From contig OZ022243.1 of the NCBI GenBank assembly GCA_963978895.1, positions 5,884,182 through 5,948,181 on the forward strand: DNA of 64,000 nucleotides. The letters are read 5' to 3'. This stretch comes from Erpobdella octoculata (taxonomy: Eukaryota > Annelida > Clitellata > Hirudinida > Erpobdellidae). Below, one piece after another: positions 53,069-64,000 of the stretch; position 1 is the first letter of the stretch, and every line of letters begins with the position of its first letter. Both the position numbers and the translations under genes were made by a program. The notes below the pieces were generated by a model. That model saw only the letters and a program-made list of their open reading frames with translations. It was not told where the DNA came from and did no database searches.

Positions 53069-56000
53069 ATGTCCAGTGTTGGTGAATTATGTGTTCTTAG
53101 AGAATTAGAAAAAATAGGTAATTGTAAGTTGTAAGTTGTACTTTAGCTTTTAAACAGTATTTCTTAATAAGAAATTATTTTCCAGCACGCTGTAATGCTT
53201 CATGGGTTGGAAATAATAGAAGGTAATAAATCATATCAAATTTGAGCTTTTATTAGATTTTTAAAGTTTTTTTTTACTTTTAAGTGTTAAATGTATTGCA
53301 AGTGAAGACAGTAAAGATGTGATATTAACCAGCTGTCTGGTTGAACTTCTTGAACAGTGGAACTATGACGTTAGTTGACAGTTGACCAAAACCTTCATAT
53401 TTCAATATTGTATTTAAACAAACAATACATGTTTAAACGCCTGTGTATTTCTGACAGAGCTCAGTAATAAATTTGGTAGCTGAAATTGTTGGAAATCATC
53501 ATACCATCTACAAATCAGGATGCAAATCCCTAATACATATTACGTTCAATCTTTTGAAAGAAATGACTTTTCTTAACAATGATATGGTGGGAACTTTACA
53601 ACTTTTTCTTGTTATTTTTTATTGAAAAGGTTGATATTTGTATTTTCTAGGGTTACAGCTATAAACTCATATGTTCTGCCATTCAAGACTGTCTGGAAGA
53701 AGCTATTAATTATATGAACGTTACTTTAAAAAAATTATGCACTCACAAAAAACTTACTCAGACAGCTTCTTTCAGTCGACTGTATAAACAATCAGCTGAA
53801 ATTTTTCCAATACCTTTTGTTTTTTCTGAAAGTAAAATAAATATAGAAAATTTTTATATTGAGAACGGAGGTAGCCATGAAATAATTCATAAGTTGAAAA
53901 ACATTTGCTACGGATTGAATAGCGGACATGACCAGGAACTAAAAAACCTTTTGTTTAAAATATGCTTGCTTCAGAATATGGAAGCTATGTCTGTTCAAGA
54001 ATTGAGGTGAGCAGAACAGAATTAGATGTTAATTGTTTCAATATTTGAATTATTGTGTATTATTATTTTAGTTGAAAGTTCAATTTTTTTAAAATCCATT
54101 TTTATTTTGAGTCTGTCTAGCTGATGCTCGTGACTTTCAGGTTTTATCCGAGCCGCATCACAATATTTCCAAATTTCCAATCTACCAAGTTTAGACTTAA
54201 ATTATTTATGGGACATCTATTTAAAACTGGTGAAAGTTTTTTTTATACTAATTGTGATCAATCTCAAAGAAGAACAATTGTAAGAAAACCATTTCATTGC
54301 TGTCTTTTAAAAATCTTTTTTGTAGTTTTGTATCTTTAAATAAACCTTTAAATAAAGATAAATCTTAATTTTTACCACAACTTGGAGTTTTTGAAATCTT
54401 ATATGAAAACAGAATTGTGTGTTATTGAGAAAATCTTATATTAATTGTTATGCAATTTTTAGTTTTCAATTTGTTTTAGTGAGTAAAGCAGAATTTAATG
54501 TTTTTCAACAAAATTATCTTTTGTTTTGCACCTTTATTTTTGTTATATTACGTATAGAACTTGTTTATTGTCACAATCAAAAATATAAAAAGTCCATAAA
54601 AGCCAGCGATAAATAATTGACAAGTCTAAAGAGATATATTTTTGATGAAGAGCAGCTACATCAAGCTCCTCGATACTGACTAAGGATTGTTTTAAATATT
54701 ATAATCATCATATTCTATGATATTATCCTATTGTTATTATTACGGTTAAGCTTATAGATGGAGACGTAACAGCAAATTACCAACACCTGGGACACAAAAT
54801 GATGTCCAACTGCAAATTAATTCGATCTAAATTTTCATCTGGGCTTGATGTCTGTGATAATTTATGGCTTTCAGAAGTATTAGATGTTCTTGAAAAAGTC
54901 GGTGCCAATTTAAAAAAAATATTTTTGAAGTATTAATTATTATTTGTTTTTATTAATAATTTTATCATGTGAATTAATTTGTTTGTTTATTTATTTTTCT
55001 GTATTTTAAATGTTAAAATGTGTCTCAGTGTTCATGTTATGTGCACTAGAAATAACCTAGAAAACAGTTGCAAACATTTATGCCATCTCTAATAAATTGT
55101 TTTTTGTTTTCCCTGTTTAGTTTGATGTTCAACTAATAAACTGTACAAAATTATGTATTTGTAGTACAACATCAACACGATACTAGTGAGCGGTACTGCC
55201 AGTCCAATTTTTCTTGAACAATGTGCAATCAAAAAAACTATAACCTGCTTGACTCTTGTACCTTTAAAAGTTATAAGATCACTTGCAGAAGCTGTAGAAT
55301 CAACCACTTTAGACTATATAACAGATTGTTTGGATGAGGTAGGTGGTACAAGTTTTTACTTATATTTGTCATTTTGAATTTAAACATGAGTTACCCAAGT
55401 ATTCTATATGTGTTCAATAATTTTCCTATGATGATTAATTTTTTTTAATGAGTTAATATAATCACTAAATTCATTTTGTTTTGAATTGTTTCTATATTTC
55501 AAATCATTAAATTCTTTTCAGTGAAATTTATGTTTATACGTGTATAATTTTAAACCTCAGGCTAAGCAGCTCTTAGCCGATGATGAAAATAATCGCTTTT
55601 TGCAAAAGAGTTGCTGACCTGAGAATGAGTGAATCTGGCATATAAATTTTCCAGATCTTAGAATAATTAGATAAAAAATTGTTTACTAAGAAAGAGAGAG
55701 AAAGTTGCTTAAAAACAAATAATTAAATAACTCAAGTTCTTTTACTGGGTTAGGGTTTTGGGCTTTGGCTTAAGGTTTTGAATGTCTCTCATGACTGTTT
55801 TTTTTCTAGTTTTTACATATGAATTTGCTTACAATGATTGAATTAAGTTTTATTCTAATTATTGAACTTCTTCAAAGCAATGCATCTCGAAAGGTATAAA
55901 TTTATCAAAAGAAGATTTAGATGAGGAAACTCTTATCCGGATTCAGGTACAAGATCAGCCTTACACACATCAGGTATAATTTATTTAAATTTTTCTATAT

Positions 56001-56851
56001 GATATCTGTATTCAGAGGAATATTTGCATCATCAAGACAGGAATTTTTATTTGATGTATATATATATATATTTTTAATACAGACTATCATAATGAGTCAT
56101 GCAACAAGTGAATGGGTCAACGTGAAAGAAGAAGAGTTTTGGCATTGCGCCGAGAAATTAAAATACTCGCTGAATCATTCGGACGGTCGTGTCGTACCCG
56201 GATGTGGAATAACCGAATCTAAAACTGCCTCCTTCGTTGATCTCCGTGCTGGTTTGTATGCTTAAAGGTGTATTCGTCTCGTGCTTAATGATTTAAAGTT
56301 GTCTGATTTTTTGAATAAAATAAAAAGAATATTTTATTTAAATTGTTTCTTTTATTTTAATGAATGTTGTTATTATTTACTAAGTTGATATTTGCTATTA
56401 GTATTTAAAGTTTTGATTACCCTATTAAAATAAATTAATAGATGAAGAAGAAAAGTCATTGGGAAAGATGTCACTTTCTTTGCAATGTCAGTTGACATCA
56501 TTTGAAACACTTCTACTAAAAAAGGTCTTAGCACGAAGAGCTTTAGCAAAAGCCTTCCAACTTTATAGCATCCTTGTTGAGAATAACCTGAAGTCGATCA
56601 GCTATTATGATCATATTAAAGATGATACCAGACTGAAAGATGAAGCCGGCGTGGAAGTTGTTCATGAAGTCACGGAAGATGTTTATGAAGGCAATAATGA
56701 TGAGACTGAGTTATCATTTTCATACGATGATCCATTTATTAAAGAAGCGGTGTGGAGAGCTTCTGTGCGCTTATCTTGTGTGCTGTTTGGGTTGGATTCA
56801 GAAGTTATAAGTGGCGCAGTTGACAATTCAATGGATTTGTTTGCCTTTTGA
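53069..56851 (+). CDS. BBS12: BBS12 homologue, chaperonin-like ciliary protein
   Basis: Twelve exons: 53069-53117, 53186-53222, 53285-53369, 53458-53586, 53651-54006, 54141-54279, 54413-54551, 54758-54897, 55165-55338, 55878-55946, 56083-56251 and 56442-56851 (stop TGA). Phases agree throughout, giving about 631 residues (human about 710). The match runs in order along BBS12: SSVINLVAEIVGNHHTIYKS (about residue 58), HGDVTANYQHLG (312), VLDVLEKYNINTILVSGTAS (352 on), DYITDCLDE (408), KEEEFWHCAEKLKYSL with VVPGCGITE (about 455-480), and the C-terminal EAVWRASVRLSCVL..DSEVISG. The chaperonin ATP-hydrolysis motif is not evident, as is usual in BBS12. With MKKS/BBS6 and BBS10 it assembles the BBSome for ciliary trafficking. 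Exons 3, 6 and 7 are the least certain because their match is weak. Confidence 0.85.
55339..55877. other. BBS12 intron 9
   Basis: AT-rich intron. A short open stretch after TCAG at 55560 (GCTAAGCAGCTC...) ends in a stop and does not fit the frame, so I did not use it. Confidence 0.5.
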
Positions 56852-57384
56852 TGCTTTGCTGTTTATGAAACTGTAGCAATTGTTTTTAAATGAATAAGTT
56901 TATTGAAATATTTTTTAATTTTTGTAAAAATAACATCACAACCCAGTGATTAATTTAGAAACATATAAATGCAATAATTAATATCACCTAATTGAAATAT
57001 GATACCAAAGTTATTTGCAGCACTGCTAGATCTCTAATGAACCCAATGTGCTAACAAAAAAATTGTTCCTTTCAAAGGTCGTTAGAAAGGTATTTTTAAA
57101 ATATATTATTGTGTCAAAATGCATTTAATATTGCAATAAATAAAAAAGTTATGGGTGAATAACAGTTACGATTTTTGGTCTTCCTTGTATAAATGTATGG
57201 TATAAATGTATGTAGACGGGGTTTTTTACTCGTTTGGGGTTCTGTGGCTTCTAATTTTTGTTGGCCTTGAGTTAGTGACTTACTGACGTCGTTGAAGTTA
57301 GCAACGGTAGCCAACATTGCCTGCATTACATAGAAAATTCAAAGTTGTGGCATTTTCTTTTTTTTAATATATTTGAATAGATAA

Positions 57385-57660
57385 TTAAACAAGTAAATTA
57401 AAAACGAATTTTTAAAACCCAATGCTAAATTCTGCTAGTCACGAATATAAATTATTATATTTCTTCCCATATAAAAATGAAATTAATTAAAATTAACTAA
57501 ATTAATTGACTTATTGTAAAACTAATAATTGAATATTGCATTGTCTTCTATTTTGAGCATGTATGCAAAATTTGAAAAAAATCTATCATGAGGAAGTGAC
57601 TCAAAAATTGATTGCAAGATTTGAAACAGACAAAGAAACAAACAGAGACGACGAGTAGAT
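57385..57660 (+). repeat. Dispersed repeat, copy 1 (other at 62189-62670)
   Basis: Shares AAATTAAAAACGAATTTTTA, AATTGACTTATTGTAAAACT, TTGCATTGTCTTCTATTTTG and AAGTGACTCAAAAATTGATT, in order, with 62189-62670, ending in GAAACAGACAAAG-type repeats. No ends or protein were identified. Confidence 0.8.
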
Positions 57661-57717
57661 AAAAGCATTGGGAAAAACAAAACGATCTGTACTAGTTTTA
57701 GATAAATAATGTTTGAC

Positions 57718-57922
57718 AATATTTAGAGTGGCGTAAATCCTAAAGGACTTCAAAGCCACTGAAGGGTTCTTTGCAGAGGCAGCCATTTATAGGCGCCTAC
57801 CCCTTTAGCAATGCGAGTGAACTCCTTGCTTAAGGGAGTTACGTTGGTGACGCCGGTGAGGCTTGAACTGCCGACCTAATGATCGACAGGCGAGCGCTCT
57901 ACCGCTCTGCCACCAGCGCAAA
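57718..57922 (-). mobile_element. tRNA-derived SINE
   Basis: On the minus strand, 57922-57845 reads GCGCTGGTGGCAGAGCGGTA GAGCGC (A-box-like) ... GGCAGTTCAAGCC (B-box-like) ... CACCGGCGTCACC. The first seven and last paired bases can form an acceptor stem, but the D- and T-stems are broken and the anticodon loop is irregular. A non-tRNA tail of about 120 bp follows, so this is a SINE and not a working tRNA. Confidence 0.6.
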
Positions 57923-59153
57923 TACCACAATTGTTAACGCAGTTATATGATAAAAACTAAATCGGTCATTGTGTCTTTATTTACAATTCACTTGCTTGGC
58001 AAATACACGCAGTGGCATGATAAATTTTAAGTTGCTGTATTTTTAGATGAAAAATTCAAATTTGTGGCATCTTAATAAAAGAAGCATTTTTAGATAGATA
58101 GTTCAAAAACAAATCAGTATGTACAAGTTTCATCAATATACCACAACAATTAACAGAGTCAATCAGTATAAACTGTCTATTTATATGGTGCGTAACAGCC
58201 AGCACGGCTGCATGTAAAGCAGGGACGTTATTTGGAGAGAGGGCAGGGGGTAATTTGCCCTCCCTGATTTTTGGAATTATATTTTTTTATATAGAGTTGG
58301 CGATATAACTTTGTAATTTTAGCTTTACTTAATTTAGTGATATTTCAATGCGTTTTGGAACAACTTTTGCGTATGTGGAAAACTTCATATCTGTGCTCGA
58401 TGCTAAATTTACCAATAACTGCAGAGTATTAAATTCTGTATCCAAAATACAATCTGCAAACTTGTGGTTCTTTACCCTACTAAAGTTATCAATGTAATGT
58501 TGATTCCCTCACAACTGTCTACAGCAAAGTCATTTTTTATAATCGTTAGAAATAGGTTAAACTTTGTTAACTAATCACAATATTCAAAGACACTCGTGAG
58601 CCATCTTCTAAACGGTTTTATTAATCTTCTTATAGCTCAGAGTGATTGACTTTGTTTTGATTTTGCTGGTGACTTCAGTTGAAAACGAAAAAATTTTCAG
58701 GTGCATGAAGCGAGTTCAAACACAACCTTAAAAACAGACGTGAAAAACAACGAATCGATGATTTACTGACAATTTCATACCAGCATAAAAAAGCAAAAAA
58801 TGTCTTTTAGTTTTTGGAAAGAAGAACGTTATCTTTTGGTTAAGACTTTAAATTTTTTGTAGGAGCTTTAATAATTGCATTATTATTTTTTAAAGATTTA
58901 AGTTCGAATAAACAAATTTATTGAAACAATGTACTGTAAAGACAATATCAGTACTTGATTCTAAAGAATGCCAATAAACTAACCATAGAAGTCTGCTAAA
59001 AGAAATTTTACAGCAGCTCTATTATGGAATTACTAAATTTTGTCAAAAATATATACGTCAAATCCTTTAAATCTAGCACACACAAAATTCTAACCACCCC
59101 ATTTAGATCTCAGTTTTTACTAATTATGTATATGGCCCTGCAATACAATTAAA

Positions 59154-61197
59154 CAGGAGCGTCGCATCGTTTTAAAAAGTGAGGGGGACAAATTTCTAGA
59201 ACGAATTTTTCCTATTTTATAATCTCAAATAATAAAGTTTGTATCTTGCTTGTATTAATGAAATGTGCATTTCTACAACAATCACTCATCAACTATAATT
59301 TTATTTGAATCACATTTGCACATAAATATACTATAGTAAAAGTTGCCAAAAATGTCATGCCGATATTCAGACAAACAAACTGGCGGCAAAGTAAGCTCAA
59401 ATAGACTGCGTCAATCGTCTCCTGGTGCACATGCATTCAAACGATTTTGCGTCATCGTCGTTTTCAGCCATGTTTTTAGGCGACGCAAAGTAGAATAACT
59501 TTGCCCTGAGGTGTCCTTTGAGGTTAATATGACCAATAGAATCTTTAGAAGACGATCGTATTTCCCAAAAGTCCTCAAGTTTGTTTTAGTGGCTTCACAA
59601 ATTAAAAAAAAAAGCAACGCTATGTAAGCTCCCGCAGCTGTGAAGAGCTTCTATTTCTCTTACCATGCACAGTTGTAATTCTAGACGACGTATGCCAATT
59701 CTGTATAGCCTACACTTTAGAACACGCTTCATAATCAGGGCGGCCAAGTGAGCTCTCGACTTCTTCTGAAGCTAGTGAGTTTAGAAGTAGTTTTTCCAAT
59801 ATCGCCATTCTACTTCATCCACTTTGATCAAAGCGGTGCTCTAATTCAGAGACCACCAAGTCGATGGTTTTGAAGTAATTTTGTATATGTTTCTCAGGAG
59901 TGAATTCATGAGGCTCTGCCGGCGTGTCAGTGTGCTAAAGCTTCTTGGGCGGCTTTCTTGAACGTGGAGCTAAAGGCTGCTTGAGTTGGTATTCAGCATA
60001 TTTTTCCTGAGTACGCACCCAAAGCCAATGGAACCCATCGTTATTACGTAAAGTCAAGAATCTCTTCGTAATTTTTTTTTAAGCAATTTGTGTTCCAGCC
60101 ACTGTTTGTGTTTTTGCAGCATTCCAAGATATATCCCCTCTTTTCAAGTTGATCATGGAATCCTCTGGCTTTCGTTGAGTTTTCTCTATGCACTGTCTCA
60201 GCAACTTCATGCAGAGCAACGATTGTGGCATGGTAATTATCTATCATCTTCTGTAGTCCATCTTGTGGGGCAAATAGTTCTTAGCGGGAAAAAAACTCTT
60301 GATCCAAACTCAGTTGAATTTTCTATCTCCTCATTCTCATTGAGTTCTGCCAGCACGTTGCTCAAAATTGTTTTTTGCACTCGGGATTCTTTGAAGAAAA
60401 CAGCACACTCGTGCGTGGGTTTATTGTAGACTATTGTAGAGTGTCACGAAGAAGAGGAATTTTCTTACAGCATTCTTGCGTGACCAGATTTACGCAGTGG
60501 TTGCTGTAGTGATCGAAAGTCGCCCGCGGTTCCTTTTCAAGAAAACGAGCCTGCACTCCTGAAAAGGTTTCCTACATATTAGCGGCTCTTTCATAGCACT
60601 GTTCTTGGAGTCCCAGCAAAATTAGATTGAAAAGCGGTAAATAATCCTTATAAGACCAACTGTCATTGCAATAGAAGAAGATGGAGCGGCGTAAAGCACT
60701 AGAAATATTTCTTCAAGTATTAAATTGTCATTTACAAACCTGGTGCAGATGGACAGCTGATCCGTCCCGGTGGTATCAGTTGTATCATCACCAACTAAGG
60801 CGTAGTAGCCATATTTCGACAATTTATTTCATCCAAGAGATTACGCTGCAAATGATCAGCCATGAGAGGTAACATCTCATTTTGAATTTCTGGATGCGTG
60901 AGAGGTTTGGATCGACGCAGCCATTCAACTAAGGCGTCGAAATATTCAGATCGAAGCTTAAGTTATAGCATGAAGTTTGAAGTTACTGGTCTCATTCTCC
61001 ATGAGCACATCTTGTTATACTACATCATCACAAGATTATATTAAAAAACTGCTCAACTGGGGTCGCGAATTTTATGGCCTAAAGTGAAAAAACCCATGAC
61101 ATTGTAAAAGTGGGAGGGACAATTACATTGTTGTCCCCCAATTCAACAATAGTGGAGGGGACATGTCACCCTGTCTCCCCCGGTTGCAACGTCTATG
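59154..61197 (-). mobile_element. hAT element (ZMYM1-like transposase) with perfect TSD
   Basis: Ends CAGGAGCGTCGCATCG and (inverted) CATAGACGTTGCAACCG. A perfect 8-bp duplication CAATTAAA flanks it (59146-59153 and 61198-61205). At 2044 bp it carries a degenerate transposase on the minus strand. Confidence 0.92.
59405..60990 (-). pseudogene. hAT (ZMYM1/TTF-finger type) transposase remnant
   Basis: From 60990 downward: LRSEYFDALVEWLRRSKPL, then LVGDDTTDTTGTDQLSICTR (the DE(T)TD-type catalytic region, from about 60800), VALHEVAETVH (about 60220), SKARGF-like KARGFHDQLE, and the C-terminal RRLKTWLKTTMTQNRLN (about 59490-59430). Frameshifts near 60830 and between blocks, plus stops, break the frame. 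The first catalytic Asp motif is present, but the frame is not intact, so the protein is dead. Confidence 0.85.
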
Positions 61198-61449
61198 CAA
61201 TTAAATCGTCCCACTCTTGTACCTACATATCTAAAATTCTTAATAATGTGAAGATAAACATATGTTTGTGTGCAGTATGGAGTTTGAAGCTTACCTGATG
61301 GTTATTGTGAAAATTATTGTGAAAACAATAGACATGTATGTGTGTGGAAGCTCATCTGTTGATGATTGAGACAACGTGGATGCTATTTGATTATTTTATA
61401 ATTATGTAGCCTAGATTTTAAAAAAGATAGGTGCTTGCTGCCGATCAAA

Positions 61450-61665
61450 CTCTTGTATAGATATAAAAGGTAATGTGTATGTGGTGATAATCCCTTATGA
61501 CATCCAAACCGCTGGAGCAATCTAAACTATATAAAGAATGGAGATAATCCTCGTTGATAAAAAGAATTGGAAAAATTAAAAAAAATCTGTTATTTATTTT
61601 ACGTTTCATTGGCAAAAAAAACTAATAAAAAAACCCCGGGCAACATAGGGTTACCTTGCCAGTAA
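61450..61665 (+). mobile_element. Degenerate Helitron
   Basis: Starts near TCTTGTATAGATATAAAAGG and ends AACCCCGGGCAACATAGGGT TACCTTGCCAG, a mutated form of the family's hairpin-plus-CTAG terminus. Confidence 0.55.
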
Positions 61666-62042
61666 CCAATATAATAGTGGGAAAATTTTGCCCCTCCCCT
61701 GGGAGATGCTGAATTTACGTCCCTGATTCAAAAAGCTCAACTATAGTAGCCCTACGCACTAATGACTAAACACTAGACATATGTACCAACTTCTATCTGC
61801 TGTTAACTCCTCCTATTTAAAAAATTTCCCCCAGCTGATAATTGCAATGTCAGTAGGCGGCTGGGCGTGTCAATTCTGAAAGCATAATTTTCAGAGTTTT
61901 TCACGACAGCTGCCGCTTATTCAGAAAGTATATCGTTCATTGTTTATTGTGATATTGTGTACTACTAAGCTGTCAAATATTATAAATTTTTCATTCTTAA
62001 AGTGATTTCTATAAGCCAACAAAAATATTTAAGAAACAAAAT

Positions 62043-63405
62043 ATGGCGTCTTCCAGTTGTGAGTCAACTTAGCATTTCATCTTTATTTATTACTTGAATA
62101 TAAAAAATTAAAAAAATGGAGACTCTATAAATATGAATCTTGATTTTGATTTGAAGTGTTATTTTTTAAACCACACAAATTTTAAATATAAACAAGCAAA
62201 TTAAAAACGAATTTTTAAAACCAATGCTCTTATATGTAATTAAAACACAAATAAAAATATCATCAAAAAGCATCGAATTTAAATATCTCAACTATTTTCA
62301 TGAAAATTTCGTACACGCTTGAGAATCGCGGTCAGTGAGTGTGGTTCGTGTTAACTTGGTAAAATAGTCTGCCAGTCGGTTAGCGTTTTGTGGTCAAGAA
62401 AACCCTCAAGAAAACCCTCAAGAAACCCCTCGATAAAACCCTCAAGAAAATTAACTAAATTAATTGACTTATTGTAAAACTAATAATTGAATATTGCATT
62501 GTCTTCTATTTTGAGCATGTATGCAAAATTTGAAAAAAATCTATCATCACGAAGTGACTCAAAAATTGATTGCAAGATTTGAAACAGACAGAGAAACAGA
62601 CAGACAGACAGAGAAACAGACAGACAGAGAAACAGACAGACAGAGAAACAGAGACGACGAGTTAATAAAAGCTTTGGTAAAAAGTATTTGCAAACATTGC
62701 AAAATCAAAACGTTGTAGGTGTATTGTCAATGAAAATATCAAATTATTCTAGCTTATAACAAAAATAGTTTTATTAATTTATTTAAAATATTAAAACATG
62801 TAATTGCAGATTACACAATAAAAGATATTCAAAAACTGAAAGAAAAGGCTGAAAAATACGTCAAAGGTAATGGTATGACAAAATGTCTCTGGTTATATAG
62901 AAACCATTCTAAGGAATACTTTGACAGGGTAGAAAAAAACCAAAACATCATGCAAACTAGTATTAAAACAGTCAGTGGACATCCAAAAAACCCAATGAAC
63001 CACAATTTAAAAGGGCTGTGTTTTCTGGCTAGCGTTGATTACAGCAATTTGAATGCTGCTCCTCTTCCATTCTCTGTGTATGGAAAAGTGCGTGCAAAAG
63101 TGCCAATAGAGTTCATGATTACGGATTCAAGTAGGCTGTACTTTGCAGATTTTAGTTGTTCATCTAAAAAACACCACAGAGTTACTCTGGTTTTGACCAC
63201 CAAAGATTCAGAAGGTGACAATTTCTGTAGGGAACATTTGGTGGAACTGGATATACGTGACAACTCATTCTTGAAGCAGAACGGTGTACTTTTTGAAGTT
63301 CTCTGTTCAAAGAAATCTAAAGGAAGTTTGGTAGAAGTTTTTTTTACTGATGAAGTTAATCTAAATAAATTTGAAGCACAAATGAATTATAATGTTCCTC
63401 CTTAA
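62043..63405 (+). CDS. PHYHIP-like C-terminal domain protein
   Basis: Exon 1 (62043-62058, MASSS) and exon 2 (62810-63405, stop TAA) join in phase to 203 residues. The match is to the C-terminal domain of phytanoyl-CoA hydroxylase-interacting protein and its invertebrate relatives: KCLWLYRNHSKEYFD (about residue 30), HPKNPMNHNLKGLCFLA, KVRAKVPIEFMITDSSRLYF, FADFSC, HHRVTLVLTTKDSEGDNFC and EVFFTDEVNL. The fibronectin type III domain of vertebrate PHYHIP is absent. The biochemical role is unknown. In the same frame, 43 further sense codons follow the TAA (63406-63534, with a CKHC motif and an acidic EEEDDE run) up to TGA at 63535-63537. That suggests readthrough, a recent nonsense change or a base error. 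The intron carries a dispersed repeat. Confidence 0.78.
62189..62670 (+). repeat. Dispersed repeat, copy 2 (other at 57385-57660)
   Basis: Same ordered blocks as 57385-57660, but interrupted by about 230 bp (62228-62455) that includes a (CCCTCAAGAAAA)n array at 62398-62455. The end is an expanded GACAGACAGAGAAACA array (62583-62655). It lies in the PHYHIP-like intron. Confidence 0.8.
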
Positions 63406-63810
63406 GGGGAAGGAAGACCATCGTTTGGTTATCCTCATAGAAATAAGTGCAAACATTGCAACATTGCTCCGGAAGAAGAAGATGACGAGATCGAATCATT
63501 AACAAAAACCGTGTCTGACATAAAGTTGGAAAAATGACTCAGAACATTTTTTGATTAAATAAACAAGTAAATGAAAAAAATAAACATTTTTAACATTTTC
63601 CCAGAAAGGATGTTAATTATTGAATAATGTGTTGATATTTAAGGATTAGATCATGTGTAGACATTTATTTTTACGATTCTTTTGCTATCTCCATGCCTTT
63701 AGACCTAACTTTCTAACTTTTTTAAATCAACATTTACTTTATTATGCAATATAATAGAAGTTTATCTAAAAATGTCATATGGAAAAATAAAGCTTTCTTA
63801 TGGGTATTAA

Positions 63811-64000
63811 GCAGACTTGTTGTCCTCGAGACTTTGGTCTTGAACTCGAGTGCACTCGAGTTCGTTTTTCAAAGTCTTGGTCTTGATCTTGATCTTGTGT
63901 GTTAAGGTACACTCGATTTAGAAATACGAAAGATGTTCAAATTAATTTCTTTTTGATTGAATCATGTATTGTCATCCAATATAAAGCTATGCTAAAAATT
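63811..64000. mobile_element. Possible hAT end, cut by the window
   Basis: CAGACTTGTTGTCCTCGAGA followed by CTCGAGTGCACTCGAG repeats resembles hAT elements with CTCGAG subterminal arrays (compare 33429-34546). The other end is outside the window. Confidence 0.35.

Larger units (their letters stand above)
58220..61725. mobile_element. Outer hAT-like element, degenerate
   Basis: The ends CAGGGACGTTATTTGG and (inverted) CAGGGACGTAAATTCAGC are followed by similar GAGGGGCA/GGGCAGGGGG and AATTTGCCC/AAAATTTTCCC tracts. The possible duplications ATGTAAAG and ATTCAAAA match at only 5 of 8 positions. It contains the younger hAT at 59154-61197 and a Helitron relic. Confidence 0.55.

Noticed and set aside
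53069..56851. First impression that this gene was cyclin-D-binding protein (CCNDBP1)
   Set aside because: The ordered motifs (GDVTANYQHLG, ILVSGTAS, KEEEFWHCAEKL, DSEVISG) fit BBS12 along its whole length and not CCNDBP1.
57845..57922. Functional tRNA gene
   Set aside because: D- and T-stems do not pair properly, the anticodon loop is irregular and a SINE-like tail follows.

Overview
The window is nuclear DNA of an invertebrate animal. It is AT-rich, the genes are split by many introns with GT-AG junctions, and mobile elements and microsatellites take up much of the space. Nothing prokaryotic is present. The gene set (a Wnt6-type ligand, a fibrinogen-related lectin, TEX2, DAP5/eIF4G2, BBS12 and a PHYHIP-like protein) is metazoan. 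The phylum cannot be fixed from the sequence; a lophotrochozoan is possible.

Layout. 1-1797: a decayed autonomous Helitron. 3456-11209 (-): a fibrinogen-related (FREP-like) gene of at least five exons. Two 1.6 kb Helitron copies lie in opposite orientation on either side of its last two exons. 11210-14512: a duplicated piece of the lectin's first exon, a foldback MITE and a long CATA microsatellite. 14513-22856 (+): a complete four-exon Wnt6-type gene whose introns hold Helitrons, MITEs and TA arrays. 22857-25689: intergenic. 25690-37491 (-): a complete ten-exon TEX2 gene (SMP lipid-transfer family). Its introns contain a hAT nested in a hAT and a third hAT inserted into a minisatellite, with matching 8-bp target duplications (two perfect, one 7 of 8). 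40708-52422 (-): a twenty-exon DAP5/eIF4G2 gene that seems to lack an in-frame AUG start. 53069-56851 (+): a twelve-exon BBS12 gene, head-to-head with DAP5 across about 650 bp. 57385-61725: a tRNA-derived SINE and a second nested hAT pair. 62043-63405 (+): a PHYHIP-like gene whose reading frame continues 43 codons beyond its TAA. The last 190 bp may be the start of another hAT-like element.

I assembled the exon chains by hand from translated homology and splice phase. Wnt6, TEX2, DAP5 and BBS12 each close as a single frame (about 440, 1303, 1082 and 631 residues). The lectin has one unresolved phase jump between exons 1 and 2. The genes look like independent housekeeping, developmental and immune loci, not one pathway.

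I found no novel multi-gene system. The best leads are the non-AUG start of DAP5, the minisatellite that repeats a DAP5 3' splice junction, the possible stop-codon readthrough in the PHYHIP-like gene, the Helitron family with CCCGGG hairpin ends and a minisatellite interior, and the nested hATs with clean target duplications.
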